64,000 nucleotides of DNA from Isoetes taiwanensis (GCA_021234155.1 JAJEKV010000135.1:1369065-1433064); one strand, 5' to 3'; positions 45,091-57,704 are shown, counted from the stretch's first letter. The notes: generated by a model from the letters alone, not told the origin. Numbers and translations are program-made.

Positions 45091-45229
45091 TAAGAAAGCT
45101 AATAACAAGAAAGAAAATGTGACTGAAAAGACTGATGAGAAACTAGAATCTAAGACAATCTCGGATATTGCCACAGAAGGGCTTTGTGCGCTAGATAACC
45201 CGCCAACAAGGACAGCATGGATATGTTTG

Positions 45230-45740
45230 TTGAACATGTTATTATGCTCTTGGGCAGGATCAAGGGCCAAAATGTGGTAGTACTATTGGATTGTGGCTCG
45301 TCGGATATATTCCATCTCTTCTAAGTTGTGGAAAAATTGCAATTTTGTTATGAAACGACCAACCCGTATAAGGTTGATGGTCCTCTTGTGAATGATTCTC
45401 AAGTGGAGGATTATAAAGCGGTTGGGGTGTCTTTTAAACATTCAAGGTTACCAGGAAAATCTTGACTTTGACCTCTTGGATATCGGCCATTATGATGTGG
45501 TACTGGGGATAATATGATTGCAGTGGATTAAATCTACTATAATAGACTGGAACATTCACCAGGTGACACTGAAGCATAATGGACATGAGATCTATTTGCA
45601 AGCTAGCCCTTTGGTTGGAGCTTCCAAGATTATGTTGTCACTTCAGGATAGAAAGCTGGTATATAACTCTTCCAATCAATGTTTTCTTCTATTCATAAAT
45701 GAATGTTATCCTGTTTGTCATGTGAGGTCATAGGGAATTC
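45230..45740 (+). pseudogene. Chromovirus aspartic protease remnant
   Basis: QNVVVLLDCGSSDIF (about 45272-45317) matches the active-site loop with DCG in place of the usual D-S/T-G. VEKLQF follows, as in gypsy proteases. 45518-45730 is open (starting MQWIKSTIIDWNIHQVTL) and corresponds to the segment between protease and RT. Stops lie between. Confidence 0.7.
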
Positions 45741-45779
45741 AAAAGGCCAGAATGAATTGTAGGATCTGTTGAATGAATT

Positions 45780-46620
45780 TTAGGATGTATTCCCTGAGAA
45801 GCTATCTAAAGGTCTTCTACCTAGTAAGAAGATTGAACATGAGATTAATCTAGAGCCCGGATCCAACATTGTGTTTCAATAGTCCCCATAGACTATCCAT
45901 ATTTGAACAAGCAGAGGTAAAAAAGCAGGTTCATGAGTTGTTAGCCAAAGGATTTGTGAGGCCTAGAAAATTCCCTTATGGTGCTCCCGTGATTCTAGTC
46001 AAGAAAAAAGAAGGTTCAATGATGTTGTGCTTTCTTGATTATCGTGCCTTCAATAAGATCACGATCAAGAATAATTACCCCATGTCTAGGATTGATGAAT
46101 CATGGGTAGATTAGCAAGAGGTAAGTACTTTTCTAAGTTGGATTTGTGCAGTGGCTATCATCAGAAAGTCAGATGTACATAAGACCACCTTCAGGACCAT
46201 GTTTAGTCATTCTGAATTTTTGGTGACGTCGTTTGGTCTATTAAATGCTCTTGCTATTTTTTCCAGAATGATGAATGAGGTTTTGGCAGGATGTCTTGAT
46301 AATTTTGTTGAAGTATATTTGGATGATATCCTTATGTATAGCAAAACCTCAGGTGAACATTTGAATCATTTGCGTAATGTACTAATTTTGCTCAGCAACA
46401 TAAGTTGTATGGGAAAATATCGAAGTTTGAATTTCTGAAAACGAGTATTTGGGCCACATTGTATCTGTGGATGGTATAGCTGTGGATCCCAAGAAAATGA
46501 AAGCAACTCAGTCTTGGCCTGTGCCGAAGAATGTATCTGAGTTGCATAGTTTCTTGGAGTTGGTCAGTTATTATCGCAGATTTATCTCGAGATTTGCTTA
46601 GATTACAGTTGTTTTGAATA
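45780..46620 (+). pseudogene. Chromovirus reverse transcriptase
   Basis: 45869-46114 reads [47 protein letters not shown] and RID. FSKLDLCSGYHQ follows in the next frame (first catalytic Asp). 46151-46438 reads KTTFRTMFSHSEFLV, then VEVYLDDILMYSK (YLDD box intact). The block ends with YYRRF-like sequence near 46570. The motif order is complete, with frameshifts between blocks. Confidence 0.9.
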
Positions 46621-46719
46621 TATTGTTGAAAATTAATGTTCATTGGCAATAGACATTAAAGTAGCAGTAGGCAATGGATATGCTGAAGAGGTTGTTGATC
46701 TCGATGCCTATTATGTTGA

Positions 46720-46840
46720 TTCTAGATATGAATAAACTTTGATGAGGTTTACATGGATGCATGTGGTTATGCCATTGGTGTTATGCTCATGCAGGATGGT
46801 AGAATGGTGGCTTAGTCGCCAACTCAATGTTGATGAGAAT
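46720..46840 (+). pseudogene. Chromovirus RNase H, left half
   Basis: DACGYAIGVMLMQDGRMVA and LNVDE-like sequence end abruptly at gatgagaat (46840). The other half continues at 49481 with NYSTYKHELLVMVHA, so the domain was cut by an insertion. Confidence 0.8.
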
Positions 46841-49480
46841 ATGTAGCACAATAACAAGGGGTTGTTTTTGTATTTTTATACTTTTTTCCCTAAGGTTTTT
46901 ATATGATTTGGTGGTGTAACCTCGTGGATGTACTAATGCATACATCTAGAGTGCGCATACAGTTTCATGTTTTTTAATGGCAATTGCCAATGGTTTGACC
47001 CCATGCTAAAAAAAAAACCCCCAAAAAAAACAAAAAAACAATATCTACTCGATAGCTTAACATTAGGGTAAAGGATTCGCTTGATCGGTCGGAAGGCATG
47101 GAAGGCATCTGGGCTTCCTCGATTTGCAGTCATCCAAATCAGCCAGAGTTATAGTTTTGCCAGAGTTATAGTTCAAGATGCAAGTTGCAGATTCCACATT
47201 ATCTTTTTGAGAGCTCTGTTCTATCATCTTTTTGAGCCGGAATCCACATCATGTTGTAGGAGTTTGTTGCTGGTCGATTTGTTTGCTGAACACATGCCTT
47301 AGGTTTTGTCACAACCTGACAGAAACAAAAGGCAATTTCATGGAATTTTAGGGTTCTAATTCTGAGTCCATGTTTCAGACAAGATCGGTCAAAGGCTGCT
47401 AACTCCGGTGGATTGATTCAAAATAAGACGAAGAACAGGGAAAAGCAGGGGAGCAAAATGAAAGGAGACTTTTTCGTTTCATTTGTGCAAGACAGACCTC
47501 TGTTTCGGCTATTCAACTTCAGTCCTCTTGATAAACCGAATTTATGTCAGATCTTTTGGTCTTCTCCTGGTTGTTAAGGAAAAAATAAGGAAATGACCTA
47601 CATTGAGGAAATTCCCCGGGAGACTCATGCCTGGCACAATCTGGGACTGGCTTGAGAAAGATATGTCAGCCGCAACTCCCAAGTTAAAGATCAAAATGTT
47701 TCTTAGGTTTGTCTTATAGTAACTCATTGGTTTGTTTCACTTATTTTTTAGCTTCGAGGAGCAGTCCAACTAAGTCCAGTGAGGAGACACCCAGTCCAAA
47801 ATTCGGAGAGCAATGAATTTGGTTACTGCTTGTTTCATGGTCAGTATACAACGAATATAAATTATCTCAAATAAATTCACAAGAATTCATTTAGGATTTT
47901 TCTCTCAGATGATGATGCTTGGAGTATATGTGGCAACTCAGTTGGATCTGAATGCTAGGTTCCACTGTAGATTTATAGGAGATATAAGGGAACGAGTTTT
48001 ATATGTGGCCTGTTGAATTTTTGAAAGGAAATGGGCTAAAGGGAAGTTGGTTGCACAATTGCTCTTAAATTGCAAGCCACCTTAATATCATCAGCAGCTA
48101 TGCATTACGGTAAATAATTATGCACATGAGATTTTGCATATTTGGAGGTTTTGGAAGTTTTGAAAAGAAGAATTTTTGTGGCATGTATCTGCCATCACCT
48201 GCAACTTGTCATTCATTACTGCAACCGGCTGGTTCAATATCATTATACTTGTTTTTAAACTCAGGGGGTCGAGGAGGAAAGGATGATTTTACAATCAATT
48301 TGAAAATTATGCCTTTTATTGAAATTTGTTAATTAGATTGAGATTTTGAAAATGTATTATTTCGGGCTTGAGGTATAAATAGCAGGGAGCTTCCGACTAT
48401 ATCTTGTAAATTTCAAATGGTTCTACGACTTGCAGGAAATTTTCCTAAGAAGGTTTTAAAGTTTCCCCAACGCAGGGAATGACCCGTTAACCTGCAAAAA
48501 TTGTTGTTGCCGGAATGTGGGGGCCCAACTTCCATTCCGAAATAGAAGGATGCCACATGGCATCACTAGATTTACTCTCAACAAAAAAATGGCGACCCAA
48601 CTTCCATGTTGTTGCCGGAATGCATGAGCTCAGATACAAGTGTTGCTTATTCCATAAAGAAAGATGTGTTATTCCATGAGTTATTTTCTTGTTTACCTCA
48701 CAGTTTATCTATGTTTCCTTCTTTGGCCCAAAAAGTTTTCTAATATAACAACCAACATAACTACTATTCCTAGGATGGGTCCTATGACACAATCAAGTGG
48801 CCGTTTCCCTCAATAGAAGAATAGGTAGGAAAAGGGGAAGCAGACCCGTTTGTCCTCAGTAGAAGAATAGGTAGGAAAGGGGGAAAATTTGTGGAGCCAA
48901 AGAGCAGAAATGGAAGAAGCTCAAGAGAACGCCGATGAAAAAAGAAATGAAACAGAGGTGGTATAAATAGGAGAAGCGAGAGAAGGCGTCCCCATCCAAG
49001 GAAAGTCGGTTCTATTGCGATACTATCGCAATAGAACCGTGGCATTAACATTAATTAACACAAACCATTATATTCAACATGTTTAAAATTAAATTTCCCC
49101 TTAAACCCCCTTTTGTTTGGGTGCATATTCACACGGGGGGTGACGTAGGGCAGCGAGAGCCCCTGTAATTATGTTTTGCACGTACAAAATCAACACCATA
49201 TAGTATATTGCCTGAAATCTTATAGTATTTTGCAAATCTTGTTATACAGTATAACAAATTCTATTCATCCATACCCCACAAATGAGGAACTTTATGTACG
49301 GTGTAGATCAAGGAATAAGGGGTGAATATGCCTATCCAATGACTCTCGTTCTGGAGTCACCCCGGTGTGAATATGCACCTAAACAAAAGGGAGTTTAAGG
49401 GGGAATTTAATTTTAAACATGTTGAATGTAATGGTTTGTGTTAATTAATGTTAATAGTAGTTATGTTGGTTGTTAATTAT
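46841..49480. mobile_element. Nested 2.6-kb insertion in the RNase H domain
   Basis: The left end (atgtagcacaataacaaggggtt, with ...tttttatatgattt and tctagagtgcgca) matches the terminus of the 21522-25165 element. The right end is the arm of the fold-back family (...ttatgttggttgtta). The host codons on either side join as D-E-N-(N)-Y-S-T-Y, and an AAT at both borders may be a 3-bp target duplication. No transposase was recognised. Within it, 48769-49030 interrupts a fold-back arm and is itself an insertion. Confidence 0.65.
49097..49403. mobile_element. Fold-back (MITE-like) element, copy 3, opposite orientation
   Basis: Both inverted arms are present (ccccttaaacccccttttg... and ...caaaagggagtttaagggg). 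The centre is the reverse complement of copy 1. Arms extend further out at lower similarity (taacaaccaacataacta on the left, its complement on the right). Confidence 0.85.
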
Positions 49481-49730
49481 AATTATTCCACTTATAAGCA
49501 CGAGTTATTAGTGATGGTTCATGCGTTCATAGTCTGGAAGCATTATCTCTGCAACATGAGTTTGTGGTTTATATTGACATAAACTGCCCAAATTCCGACA
49601 AAGCTAGACTGAGATAAATCCAAGACAAGCAAGGTGGTTGGACTTCTTTTCTCAATTTCATTTTCATGTTGAATGTCTTCTCAGAAAAAAATCCTGTTGT
49701 TGATGCTCTCTCTAGGATTTAGGAGGTCAA
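49481..49730 (+). pseudogene. Chromovirus RNase H, right half
   Basis: YSTYKHELLVMVHAFIVWKH (49487-49545) and, in shifted frames, the tether end reading NPVVDALSRI (about 49690-49720) complete the RNase H domain begun at 46720. Confidence 0.85.
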
Positions 49731-49859
49731 TGTGATAGTTCAATGTGAAATTGCTTTGGTGTCATAGATTAAGTAAGCATATGACTTGGATGCCTATGTT
49801 CTGAATATACAGCATCCATTTAAATTGCCTGATGCTTGGGATATCCAGGATGAACTCTG

Positions 49860-50720
49860 GTATCATAAGGGACATATTTATGTTCTTGTTCTGGACACAT
49901 TGCAAAAGCAATTGTTGAGCGAAGTATGATGCACCTTATGTGGGGCATGGAGGCAAATGGAAATCATATGAATCACTCAAGAGGATGCTTTATTGGTCTA
50001 GTTTAAAGGATGATGTGCAAGGATATGTGAAAACTATTGAAACATATCAGCAGGTTAAGGTAGATCGAGGCAAGACCTAAACTTCTGCAACCTCTGCATG
50101 TGCCAGAGGAGAGGTGGAGTGAAATCTCTATGGATTTCATTGTGAAGTTGCCGTGTACTATGCATCATTATACACAGATACTTGTCATCGTAGATATATT
50201 GACAAAGTATACACATTTTATACCTCTGACAAAGAACGTTGATGGCTTGGCGGTGGCCAAGACTTACATGCAGCGTATGTTCCCGATTTTGGTTACCTAA
50301 AGCTATTGTAGCGATCGTGATCTGAATTCGAGGATTTCGGCAAGAGTTATTCTCTGCATTGAAATGCACTCTTCAGTTTTAATGGTGATCAACTTGAAAC
50401 AGAAGGAAATAGACAAACTGAAATGGACAAACTGAAATGGACAAACTGAAGAAGTAAATCAAATTCTAGAAGATATGTTGAGAACTTATGTGGCCACTCA
50501 ACAATCCAGATGGGAGAACTACTTGCTGATTATAGAATTTGCATATAATAATGGATCCTTTTGTGGCTATGTTTGAAAGAATCCTCAAGGACCTGTATTG
50601 CTTGGTTTTGATGGGTTTAAAGCTGATGCTACAATAAATATGCTTAAGGGCATGAATGTGACACTTGGGTTGTGTCAATTGCATATGAGGCAAGTCGTGA
50701 TTGGGCAAGGGGCACGTGCC
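49860..50720 (+). pseudogene. Chromovirus integrase
   Basis: HGGKWKSYESLKRMLYW leads to a zinc-binding segment now reading KTIETYQQVK, where both Cys of the usual CETC are lost. ERWSEISMDFIVKLP (first Asp, about 50108-50150), IVSDRD-like sequence (second Asp, about 50305-50325) and QILEDMLRTYVATQQ with LLIIEFAYNNGS (50462-50560) follow. The codons expected for DGQTE are expanded to three tandem 14-bp copies (from 50412), which breaks the frame at the third catalytic residue. Confidence 0.85.
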
Positions 50721-51039
50721 AATTTGTCTAGAGTCTCGATCGAGTTACACGAACGGAGATGGTGTATCTTCGTGTAGTCTTTTCTGCGAACCTTAAATGG
50801 AAAGCAATATTGCCATTGCTAGCAGGAAAGAGATTAGAGCTCTCCTCAAGATATATTGGTCTTTATAATATTAAGAAAAAGTACAGTGATGTTGCCTTTA
50901 AGTTGCAACTCCCACCAAATGTGGACATTCATCTAATTTTTTATGTGAGCCAATTGCAAACAGCCCTTGGAAAAGCTACGAATTGTGCCTTATGAGGAAC
51001 ACATGGATGGAATCCCTACCCTAAAAGGATATTGAATTA

Positions 51040-51190
51040 TCGGATAGTGCAGATCCGCCAGAGAGACCAGTAGAATTTCTAGTGAAATGGAAATATGGAC
51101 CTTTCTCAGAGGTGACGTGGGAGAGTCGTCATTTCATGACTCGATATCTGCATGGGATAAGGAGAGCACTCGTACCTGCAGCCAACCATC
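51040..51190 (+). pseudogene. Chromodomain at the end of the chromovirus integrase
   Basis: PERPVEFLVKWKYGPFSEVTWE runs from about 51058 and is followed by SRHFMTRY. The V-K-W-K and A/V-T-W-E blocks are those of the chromovirus chromodomain, thought to steer integration to marked chromatin. It is better preserved than the one at 640-880. Confidence 0.8.
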
Positions 51191-51259
51191 AAAACATTAG
51201 CAGGAAACTGGTAATGATTGAAGGGCCAAAAAGTACATGTAGTAACTCTCAGTTTATCA

Positions 51260-52917
51260 CATTTCACCCCGTGTATCCCTTTTGCAAATCATCAGTACTA
51301 GCACAGATAAAAGAAGAAATATAAGCCAGACTAGATATTCAATCATATATTGAAATAGAACTGTAACCACCTTTGTATTGGAAACCAGCAAATTATATTC
51401 TATAATTAAATTTATAGCATAAACGTAATTCCATCTTAGATGCGAATAGAATATATATAACCAAATAAAACCAAATAGAACTTGTATTCAGTGATCAATT
51501 GTTCATGCAAATTAAAGTTACATATACAAAAAGCCTAGTATGTAATCTACAGACCTGGATGAAGCTTGCTGCTTTACAGAAGTTGAACAGTATTTCTCCA
51601 TGTCTTTCTTAGAGCAAGGTCAATATTTGAAGGTAAAGTCCATTGGAAAATGAATCAGAGGCCACAAATCATCAAGAGCATACACTAGAACGGTTTTTCA
51701 TGCCCTCTAAAAACAAGAAATGCAAGAGAATGGGTCTAATGCATGCTTGCAGAGGAATACAGTTTATAGTGCCACTTGCATTCCAAGCGCTTGCATATTT
51801 AGAAAAAAAAGGTTGCAGCATGGCCTTTGCAACTAGCCATAATGGTAAAGCCATGAAATTTACATATGCAACCCACCAATCCAATGATAGTGACAAATGG
51901 CCAATAGGCATGCATGCATTTGTTGCATGAGTTTGTAGAAAAAGTAGGACCTAAAAGACAAACTTACTTTATGGCTTAAAATGTTTAAAAGGATGGAGTA
52001 TCCAAAATTCTCAAGGCATTTGACAATATATAACCCGAGAAGGTCTTTTGACAAGTAATAGGCAAAAACAAGTGCATAAATTAAAGAGCTATGTATTATC
52101 CTTTGTATTTCAAGACATCCCCATAGGCCCATTGTATTTCTGTCATTCAATATGCATGCTATATGCGTAAACAAGTGTCCAAATTAGAGAGTGATTTCCA
52201 AGAACCTTTTTAACATATGTCCTACAATATTTCAAAGAAAAAAAAAAACCCACCATCTAGATAGGGTTCTAAAAGCTCGAGATTGGAACTTGCAAGCACT
52301 ATGCAGTGTTATGCAATGTTACATTTACAAAGACCAGCGAGCAAACCATACATTACAATTCTCTTTCCAACATCTTTTCAACCGTCGAGGAGACTCATTC
52401 ATGCCAAATGCGAGGAGAGAATTCCTATCATCATCCACATGATGCACCCTTGATTATATAGTGGAGATGGTGCTTCATGACAAGATATTGAGGCGACAAA
52501 AAACCCATCTCTTATCGATCGATTTTGAATGTGTTATTTCTCCCTTGAATGTATGTGTGCGTGTGCGCGTATGATAAACTATATTTTAAAGTTGAGATCA
52601 ATATTGATTAACATGTTGCCTCTATTAATTTTTAAACTTCCAGTCCTGTGGACCAATAATGCTCTGCAAGAGGAACTGCATATAGCAGTCTAACTTGACT
52701 TTTTATTGTCATAAACTTCCATATTTTTCTTTGAATTTGATTGCATTGATTTCATGACATGGGACATTTGAGAATGTGATTTTTCAAAGTCACATCTCGA
52801 GGCATAAGTCTAGAATAAACATATCAAACAGAAAGAGCGGCATACCTAAGGATGCTGAAGTCAAAGCGAAACAAAAATCTGGTACAGCATCAATGGGGTT
52901 TGGCTAAAATGCTGAAA
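51260..52917. other. Intergenic, no gene supported
   Basis: AT-rich sequence. The first 50 bases still resemble the 19190-19260 fragment. The open stretch at 51643-51930 (MENESEATNHQEH...) has no recognisable domain. 52595-52680 resembles 58095-58175 weakly (gagatcaat...attaacatg, then ...gaccaataatg). Confidence 0.45.
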
Positions 52918-55000
52918 AGAATAGAATAGAATAGAATAGAATAGGTTTTTAGCGTCCACGGAGACCAATTGGCCTATGGGACCCAAACAAAAGAGAGACA
53001 AGCATACATCGATGACGGGATTAAAAAACCCCACCAAGGGTTTCGAGGGAAAACCTTGAAGTATAATAAACCTGGGTAATAATCGCATAAATTGCATAGA
53101 TAGTTCAATACCGATCCCGGTGAGGGACAACACAAACGAACCGCGTATCCATAACCTCCCGGAGGTATGACCCTAACAAACCCCCGCCGCAGTCAATAAC
53201 CCATGCAACGGCCGCCGTGCACTAGTAATCAAACATATCGCCTTCTGATATGGGCAAATGTCGGGCGCGTGTCCGAGGGCATGACATTCATCCTCAAACG
53301 CGCCGAGGTGGCAACATCGGCAAAGCCTTTGCTCCCTTTGCCTCACGAGTTTAACGCTTCAATGCGGAGGCGATGTGCCCCGCGCGAATGGAAGCATTTA
53401 TATAAGCCCGCGTTTCTTCATGGGTAGCTGGGTGTACAAATCCGTGTGGGCCTCTTGTGAGCCTATAGATTGACCTTGCTGCCGATAGTGTGCCGCCTTA
53501 ACATGTGTCGAGCCTCGCATCCCATTTTCTGCGAAGGAAAGTAGCATCAAGGTATAGTTTAAGTGCCTCGCGATCTTTCTTTGTCCCGACGGACACATCC
53601 GTTTGCTGCACACCCGGCGTGAGAACCATCGAGCTCGCTTGTCTTTCGGTAGGATTTGATTAAGGGGACCCATTGCCGTGGCAAAGCAAGGCGGGGGCAA
53701 AGCGTGTATCAGCCATAGCGACCACCTTTTGGAAGTAAACGATATGGCGTTCCAATGCGGCCCGTTGAAGGGTAGAAATCCATCTCCGGAGTAGGATCCG
53801 CAGTGCGGGCGTGGACTTCACCCGAGGGGCCCGTGCAAAGAAGGCTTTCGCACTCGCTCGAGGTCATTCGGGTGTTGAGGGATATCACCGGACCCCCAAA
53901 CTTCGCCCCCCATACAAAAGGGGCGGCTCAACCAAGGCGAAACAAATGTATTTGGTGACCCCAGTGCATACAACTCGCCCAATGGTGTTGATTACGCATG
54001 GCATATAGTGCTTTCAACCCATGATGACCCGCGGCGATGCCCCAGCATCCCAATGGGTGGTAGTTGAGAACTCAATCCCCAAGTACTTGTAGGTCGGAGC
54101 CACCTCTACCTTACAGTAAGTGAATGTGGGAAGCCTTGAGGTCCGGCCGGGATGATGCAACTAGCAAACACCCTAGTTTTGGCCAAGTTAACTTGTATGC
54201 CGATGAATTGGCAAAAGTGTCAAGAGCATCGGGTGGCGTTGCATGTCCTCGGAGTATAGGCCATGAGGTTGACATCGTCCGGCATATATGAGTCTTGGGA
54301 TTGTGTGATGCATGATATGTAATGGCGCACCTCCATGCCTCGAGAGGCCAATCTTCAACCGATCAATGTAGAGGCCAAAGAGTGTGGGGAGAGGGGCAAC
54401 TCCCCCTCCAATGTTATCGTCAGTCGCATCTTTGCTGATGTGATACTGGCCCGAGCATGCCTGCGTCTGACCCTATATCTTTTACGCCAAGTCGGGGGTG
54501 CCCAACTGCCGCAATCGGTCCCATAGCTTATTGCGGGTAACCGCGTGTCGAATGCCTTTGCAAAATCCATCGAAACAACTTGATCACCGGCCGGCGTGAT
54601 TCACGCTATCTTCAATCAATGCCAGAAAGTGAAGATATGATCAATGGTGGAAATGCGGGCGAAAAACCCGCGTGTAAGAGCTCGCACCTCGTTTCCTCGC
54701 CCATATTTGTATTGCGCCAAGGATGCGACCGCTTTGGCAAAAGAGAGAGCTGACCATAATAGTCGGTGAAGTTGGCGGACATTGAGGGTCCCCCGCTTTG
54801 TATATGGGCACTACTCTACTACTAGTGGTCCATTGCGTGGGGAAGCCTTCTCGAATAATGCTTTATTGAACAATGCCGTGGAGAAGGGGCACGGTGGAGG
54901 CCCGACCCATTTCGAAGCTCGCACGCATGCCATCTAAATCTACGCCTTCCCATTAGCTAAAATTTTGTAGGCCCATGATGACATCCCCTACGTGATAACC
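52918..55000 (-). mobile_element. LINE on the minus strand with a (TTCTA)n tail
   Basis: Read on the minus strand, the element ends in about five TATTC units (52945-52918). Reverse transcriptase pieces are STIDHIFTFWHLIED-like (about 54640), SMDFAKAFDTVTRNKLWDRL-like (about 54500-54570, several frames), and LSPTLFGLYIDRLK (about 54345-54400, after a GVxPL block). A C-terminal zinc motif reads EDECHALGHAPDICPYQ (about 53240-53295), preceded by CRCC. GC content is higher than in the flanks. The 5' end abuts the plus-strand LINE near 55000-55130. Confidence 0.7.
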
Positions 55001-55429
55001 CGAGCCATGCCTATCGTGGAGGGATCGGTGCGCCCCGAGATGTATTCATTGCCACCATTGCAAAATTTGCAACCCATTGCTCGAGGTGATGTTCCCGTGG
55101 GCTGTGCAGGCTTGCTCAAGACCCAGGAATTTCTGGAAGGGATAAAGGAAAGGGAGAGGGGAATAGGAAAATCGAGAATACACAGAACAACATCGGGGCA
55201 ACCGGATGGGAGAAATACCTTGAGAAACTATATAAGACGGGGGCATCCCCAATGCCAATACCCACACTACAAAGATGGATAAACCGTGCTTCAGCATGCA
55301 AGAGGTAATGGTAGCACTAAACAGGATGGCTAATAACAAAGCCAACCCCAGACCTCTATGGACTGACTGTGGAATTATTATAATGTGCGGATACAGCAAT
55401 TGGGAAACAGGCCACCGACATTTTTAATG

Positions 55430-56398
55430 GCATAATCCGTACGGGGCTATCAAATAGATGGGCATACAACAGAGTAATACCTCTACACAAAGGGGGGAGC
55501 AGAGAGGAACCTGGGAACTATATGACAATAATGGTGAGCTCTGTCTTCGCGAAATGGTTTGGAAAAGTTCTGGACAGTAAATTAAAACAGTGGGCAGAAA
55601 TAGGAAACCTGAGGGCACAAGGACAGGCAGGCTTCAGGCCGGAATACTCAACCACAAACTATCTAGTAATCCTTTGGATACTAATAGAACAGAACAGAGC
55701 TCAGGGAAGGAAAGTAGTATGCTGTTTTGTGGACTTTAGAAAGGCATTCGACGCCGTCCTGAGGGAAAAGCTCCTACAGAGACTGATAGATATGCAGGCA
55801 CCTCGGGAAGTGGTAGGAGCAATTGCAAGACTATACCACAAGGTATATGCAAAAATGGAACAGGAAGGACAGGCAATAAACTGCGATACATGAGTCAAAC
55901 AAGGGTGCCCCCTATCCGTTCGGAATATACATAGATGCATTACAAGGTTTCATAGCAGAATAGCAAGGGAACACAGACGCCCCGATATTAGGAGACACCA
56001 AAGTACCTATAATGTTATATGCTGATGACCTGAGCATGATAGCCACAAAGAATAAGGGGATGCACAGATTACTAAAGCTACTAGAGATCTTCTGCGAAAG
56101 AATGGGGTTAACAGTAAACCTTGCAAAGACCAAAATAGCCATTTTCGGTCACAGGAACAGGCACAGACCCTTCAGATACATGGGGACAGAATTAGAGGAA
56201 TCAACAGAATACATGTATCTGGGATATGACGCACACAACACAGGGAAATGGGCTAAAGGTGCGGATGCAAGGTTTCAATCAGCCATTGGGAGTTTCTTCA
56301 GTATGAAAAATTTCTGTAATAAAAGTAGAATAATCGATGGGAGATCAAGTGTTACTTGTTCAGTGCAGTGGTCGCAACGGCGCAATTATATGCATTAG
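55430..56398 (+). pseudogene. LINE reverse transcriptase
   Basis: RVIPLHKGGSREEPGNY with MVSSVFAKWFGKVL, QGQAGFRPEYSTTNYL, and CCFVDFRKAFDAVLREKLL (first Asp, 55725-55770) lie in one open frame up to TGA at 55893. VKQGCPLS-like sequence follows. MLYADDLSMIA (56012-56044; YADD box) opens the second frame, with LTVNLAKTKIAIF, ESTEYMYLGY and then loss of similarity near 56350. One in-frame stop and one frameshift separate the halves, so the gene is only lightly damaged compared with other elements here. Confidence 0.9.
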
Positions 56399-56399
56399 A

Positions 56400-56990
56400 G
56401 GAAATTTGAGATCTGATTTCATCCCCATAAGAATCCTCCAATGGAATGGCTACCCTCTATTAACTGCAATTAATGCAGCACCAATAACTTCATTGTTGTT
56501 GTTTTTCCCCCATAACTTTTGATCCACTTGTCAAAATGTTGCGGCGTTTGTTGCATTAGATGCGGAATGAAAAAATCTTTCCAATGATATATGGTTATAA
56601 TGTATTTCAATATGGTCATATACGTTAACCTTAAAAAAATATGATTTTTTGCTTATATTTCTTATATATTTATATCGTAAAAGATGTATGAATGGGTTAT
56701 CACTAGATAGATCTTGTGTAGGCGAACCCATTGCTACAAAAATTTTTGAATCGGAGTTACGGATCAAAAGTTATAATGAAAAAATGATACTCTGAAGTTA
56801 GTTGCGTTTGCATTAATTCTGTTTGCCACATAATCTTGGAATGAGATATATTGAAGCTCTTCTCTTATTGAGCAGTTAAAAGGCTGACATGGCATTTTAA
56901 GCATCCCTTAATGGGACAAAATGTGATCTCATTTTTCCTCTAATGGGGCTAAAGCATGGGGACCGGGGCTAACAGATAAGGAATGAGACA
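56400..56990. other. AT-rich insertion within the plus-strand LINE
   Basis: Composition changes abruptly between two LINE coding segments. A 12-bp inverted pair, aacttttgatcc (about 56513) and ggatcaaaagtt (about 56761), lies inside. No terminal repeats or target duplication could be fixed. Confidence 0.5.
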
Positions 56991-57296
56991 AACAGGAAGG
57001 GATCCTCGGGCCGGTGGCATAGCGGAATTTAAAGGTGCGGGCAAACACACCCTTATACTTGATCATGATATACAAGGCGGGCCCGAAACCAATGGAGGTG
57101 AGAGCGGGGAAAGGACTATCGGATACCTAATAAAGACAATCTGAGGGGTCACCCGGGGAAGGCATGTCAAGTGTTGCAATCAACGAGTCGGCTAAATCAC
57201 ACATCATCAGAAGCAGTGGATGGTTTAAGGATGTAGCGATTTGGACCAGAGAAATGGGAATGAACCTGAGTGATCTAGTAAACGGGGGAAAATGGA

Positions 57297-57704
57297 ATGA
57301 AGACTAGATGGATAAGGCTACACGAGCATGGTGCCAAAAACACCTTTGGACCCAAGACAACGGCTAATGCGGTCTTCAATCGGAAGCGGCGGATAGGGCA
57401 GCGGATGTCACGGAGACAATACGCTGGGAAGGCCGAGGAGACGCGTCTGGCGAGATTTGGGATGGGGACCCACAATCTAAGAATTGAAAAGGACGGATGG
57501 AGGAAAATAGAAAAGGACGACCAATATATGTGCAGAATCTGTGACTTTGGGAAAGTAGAGGATGAGAATCACCTGCTCAATGAGTGTCCGATGTACGGTG
57601 ACATCGAAACAAATCTGAGAAACATAAGATGGGGACAGCCAGTGCACACCCTGATGATAAGGGCAGAAACAATGAGAGATCTGGCGGATGCAATCCAGAG
57701 ATGA
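57297..57704 (+). pseudogene. LINE ORF2 C-terminal region with CCHC motif
   Basis: The 135-codon open frame contains ETRLARFGMGTHNLRIEKDG and CRICDFGKVEDENHLLNECP (CX2C...HX4C), the zinc-binding end of LINE ORF2. It ends in TGA at 57704, followed by about 280 bp of 3' region and the tail. EDENHLLNECP resembles EDECHALGHAPDICP of the minus-strand LINE, so the two are probably related. Confidence 0.8.

Larger units (their letters stand above)
43100..51250 (+). mobile_element. Ty3/gypsy chromovirus, degraded, interrupted by a nested insertion
   Basis: In order on the plus strand: degenerate primer-binding-like site (atagtatcagaacc, 43165-43178), gag with an internal duplication, zinc knuckle, protease, RT, RNase H (split), integrase and chromodomain. 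LTRs were not resolved. The 46841-49480 stretch is foreign, because RNase H resumes exactly after it. All frames are broken. Confidence 0.85.

Noticed and set aside
53398-53700. Independent minus-strand gene of 100 codons
   Set aside because: It lies within the minus-strand LINE between its RT and its zinc motif and has no separate signature.
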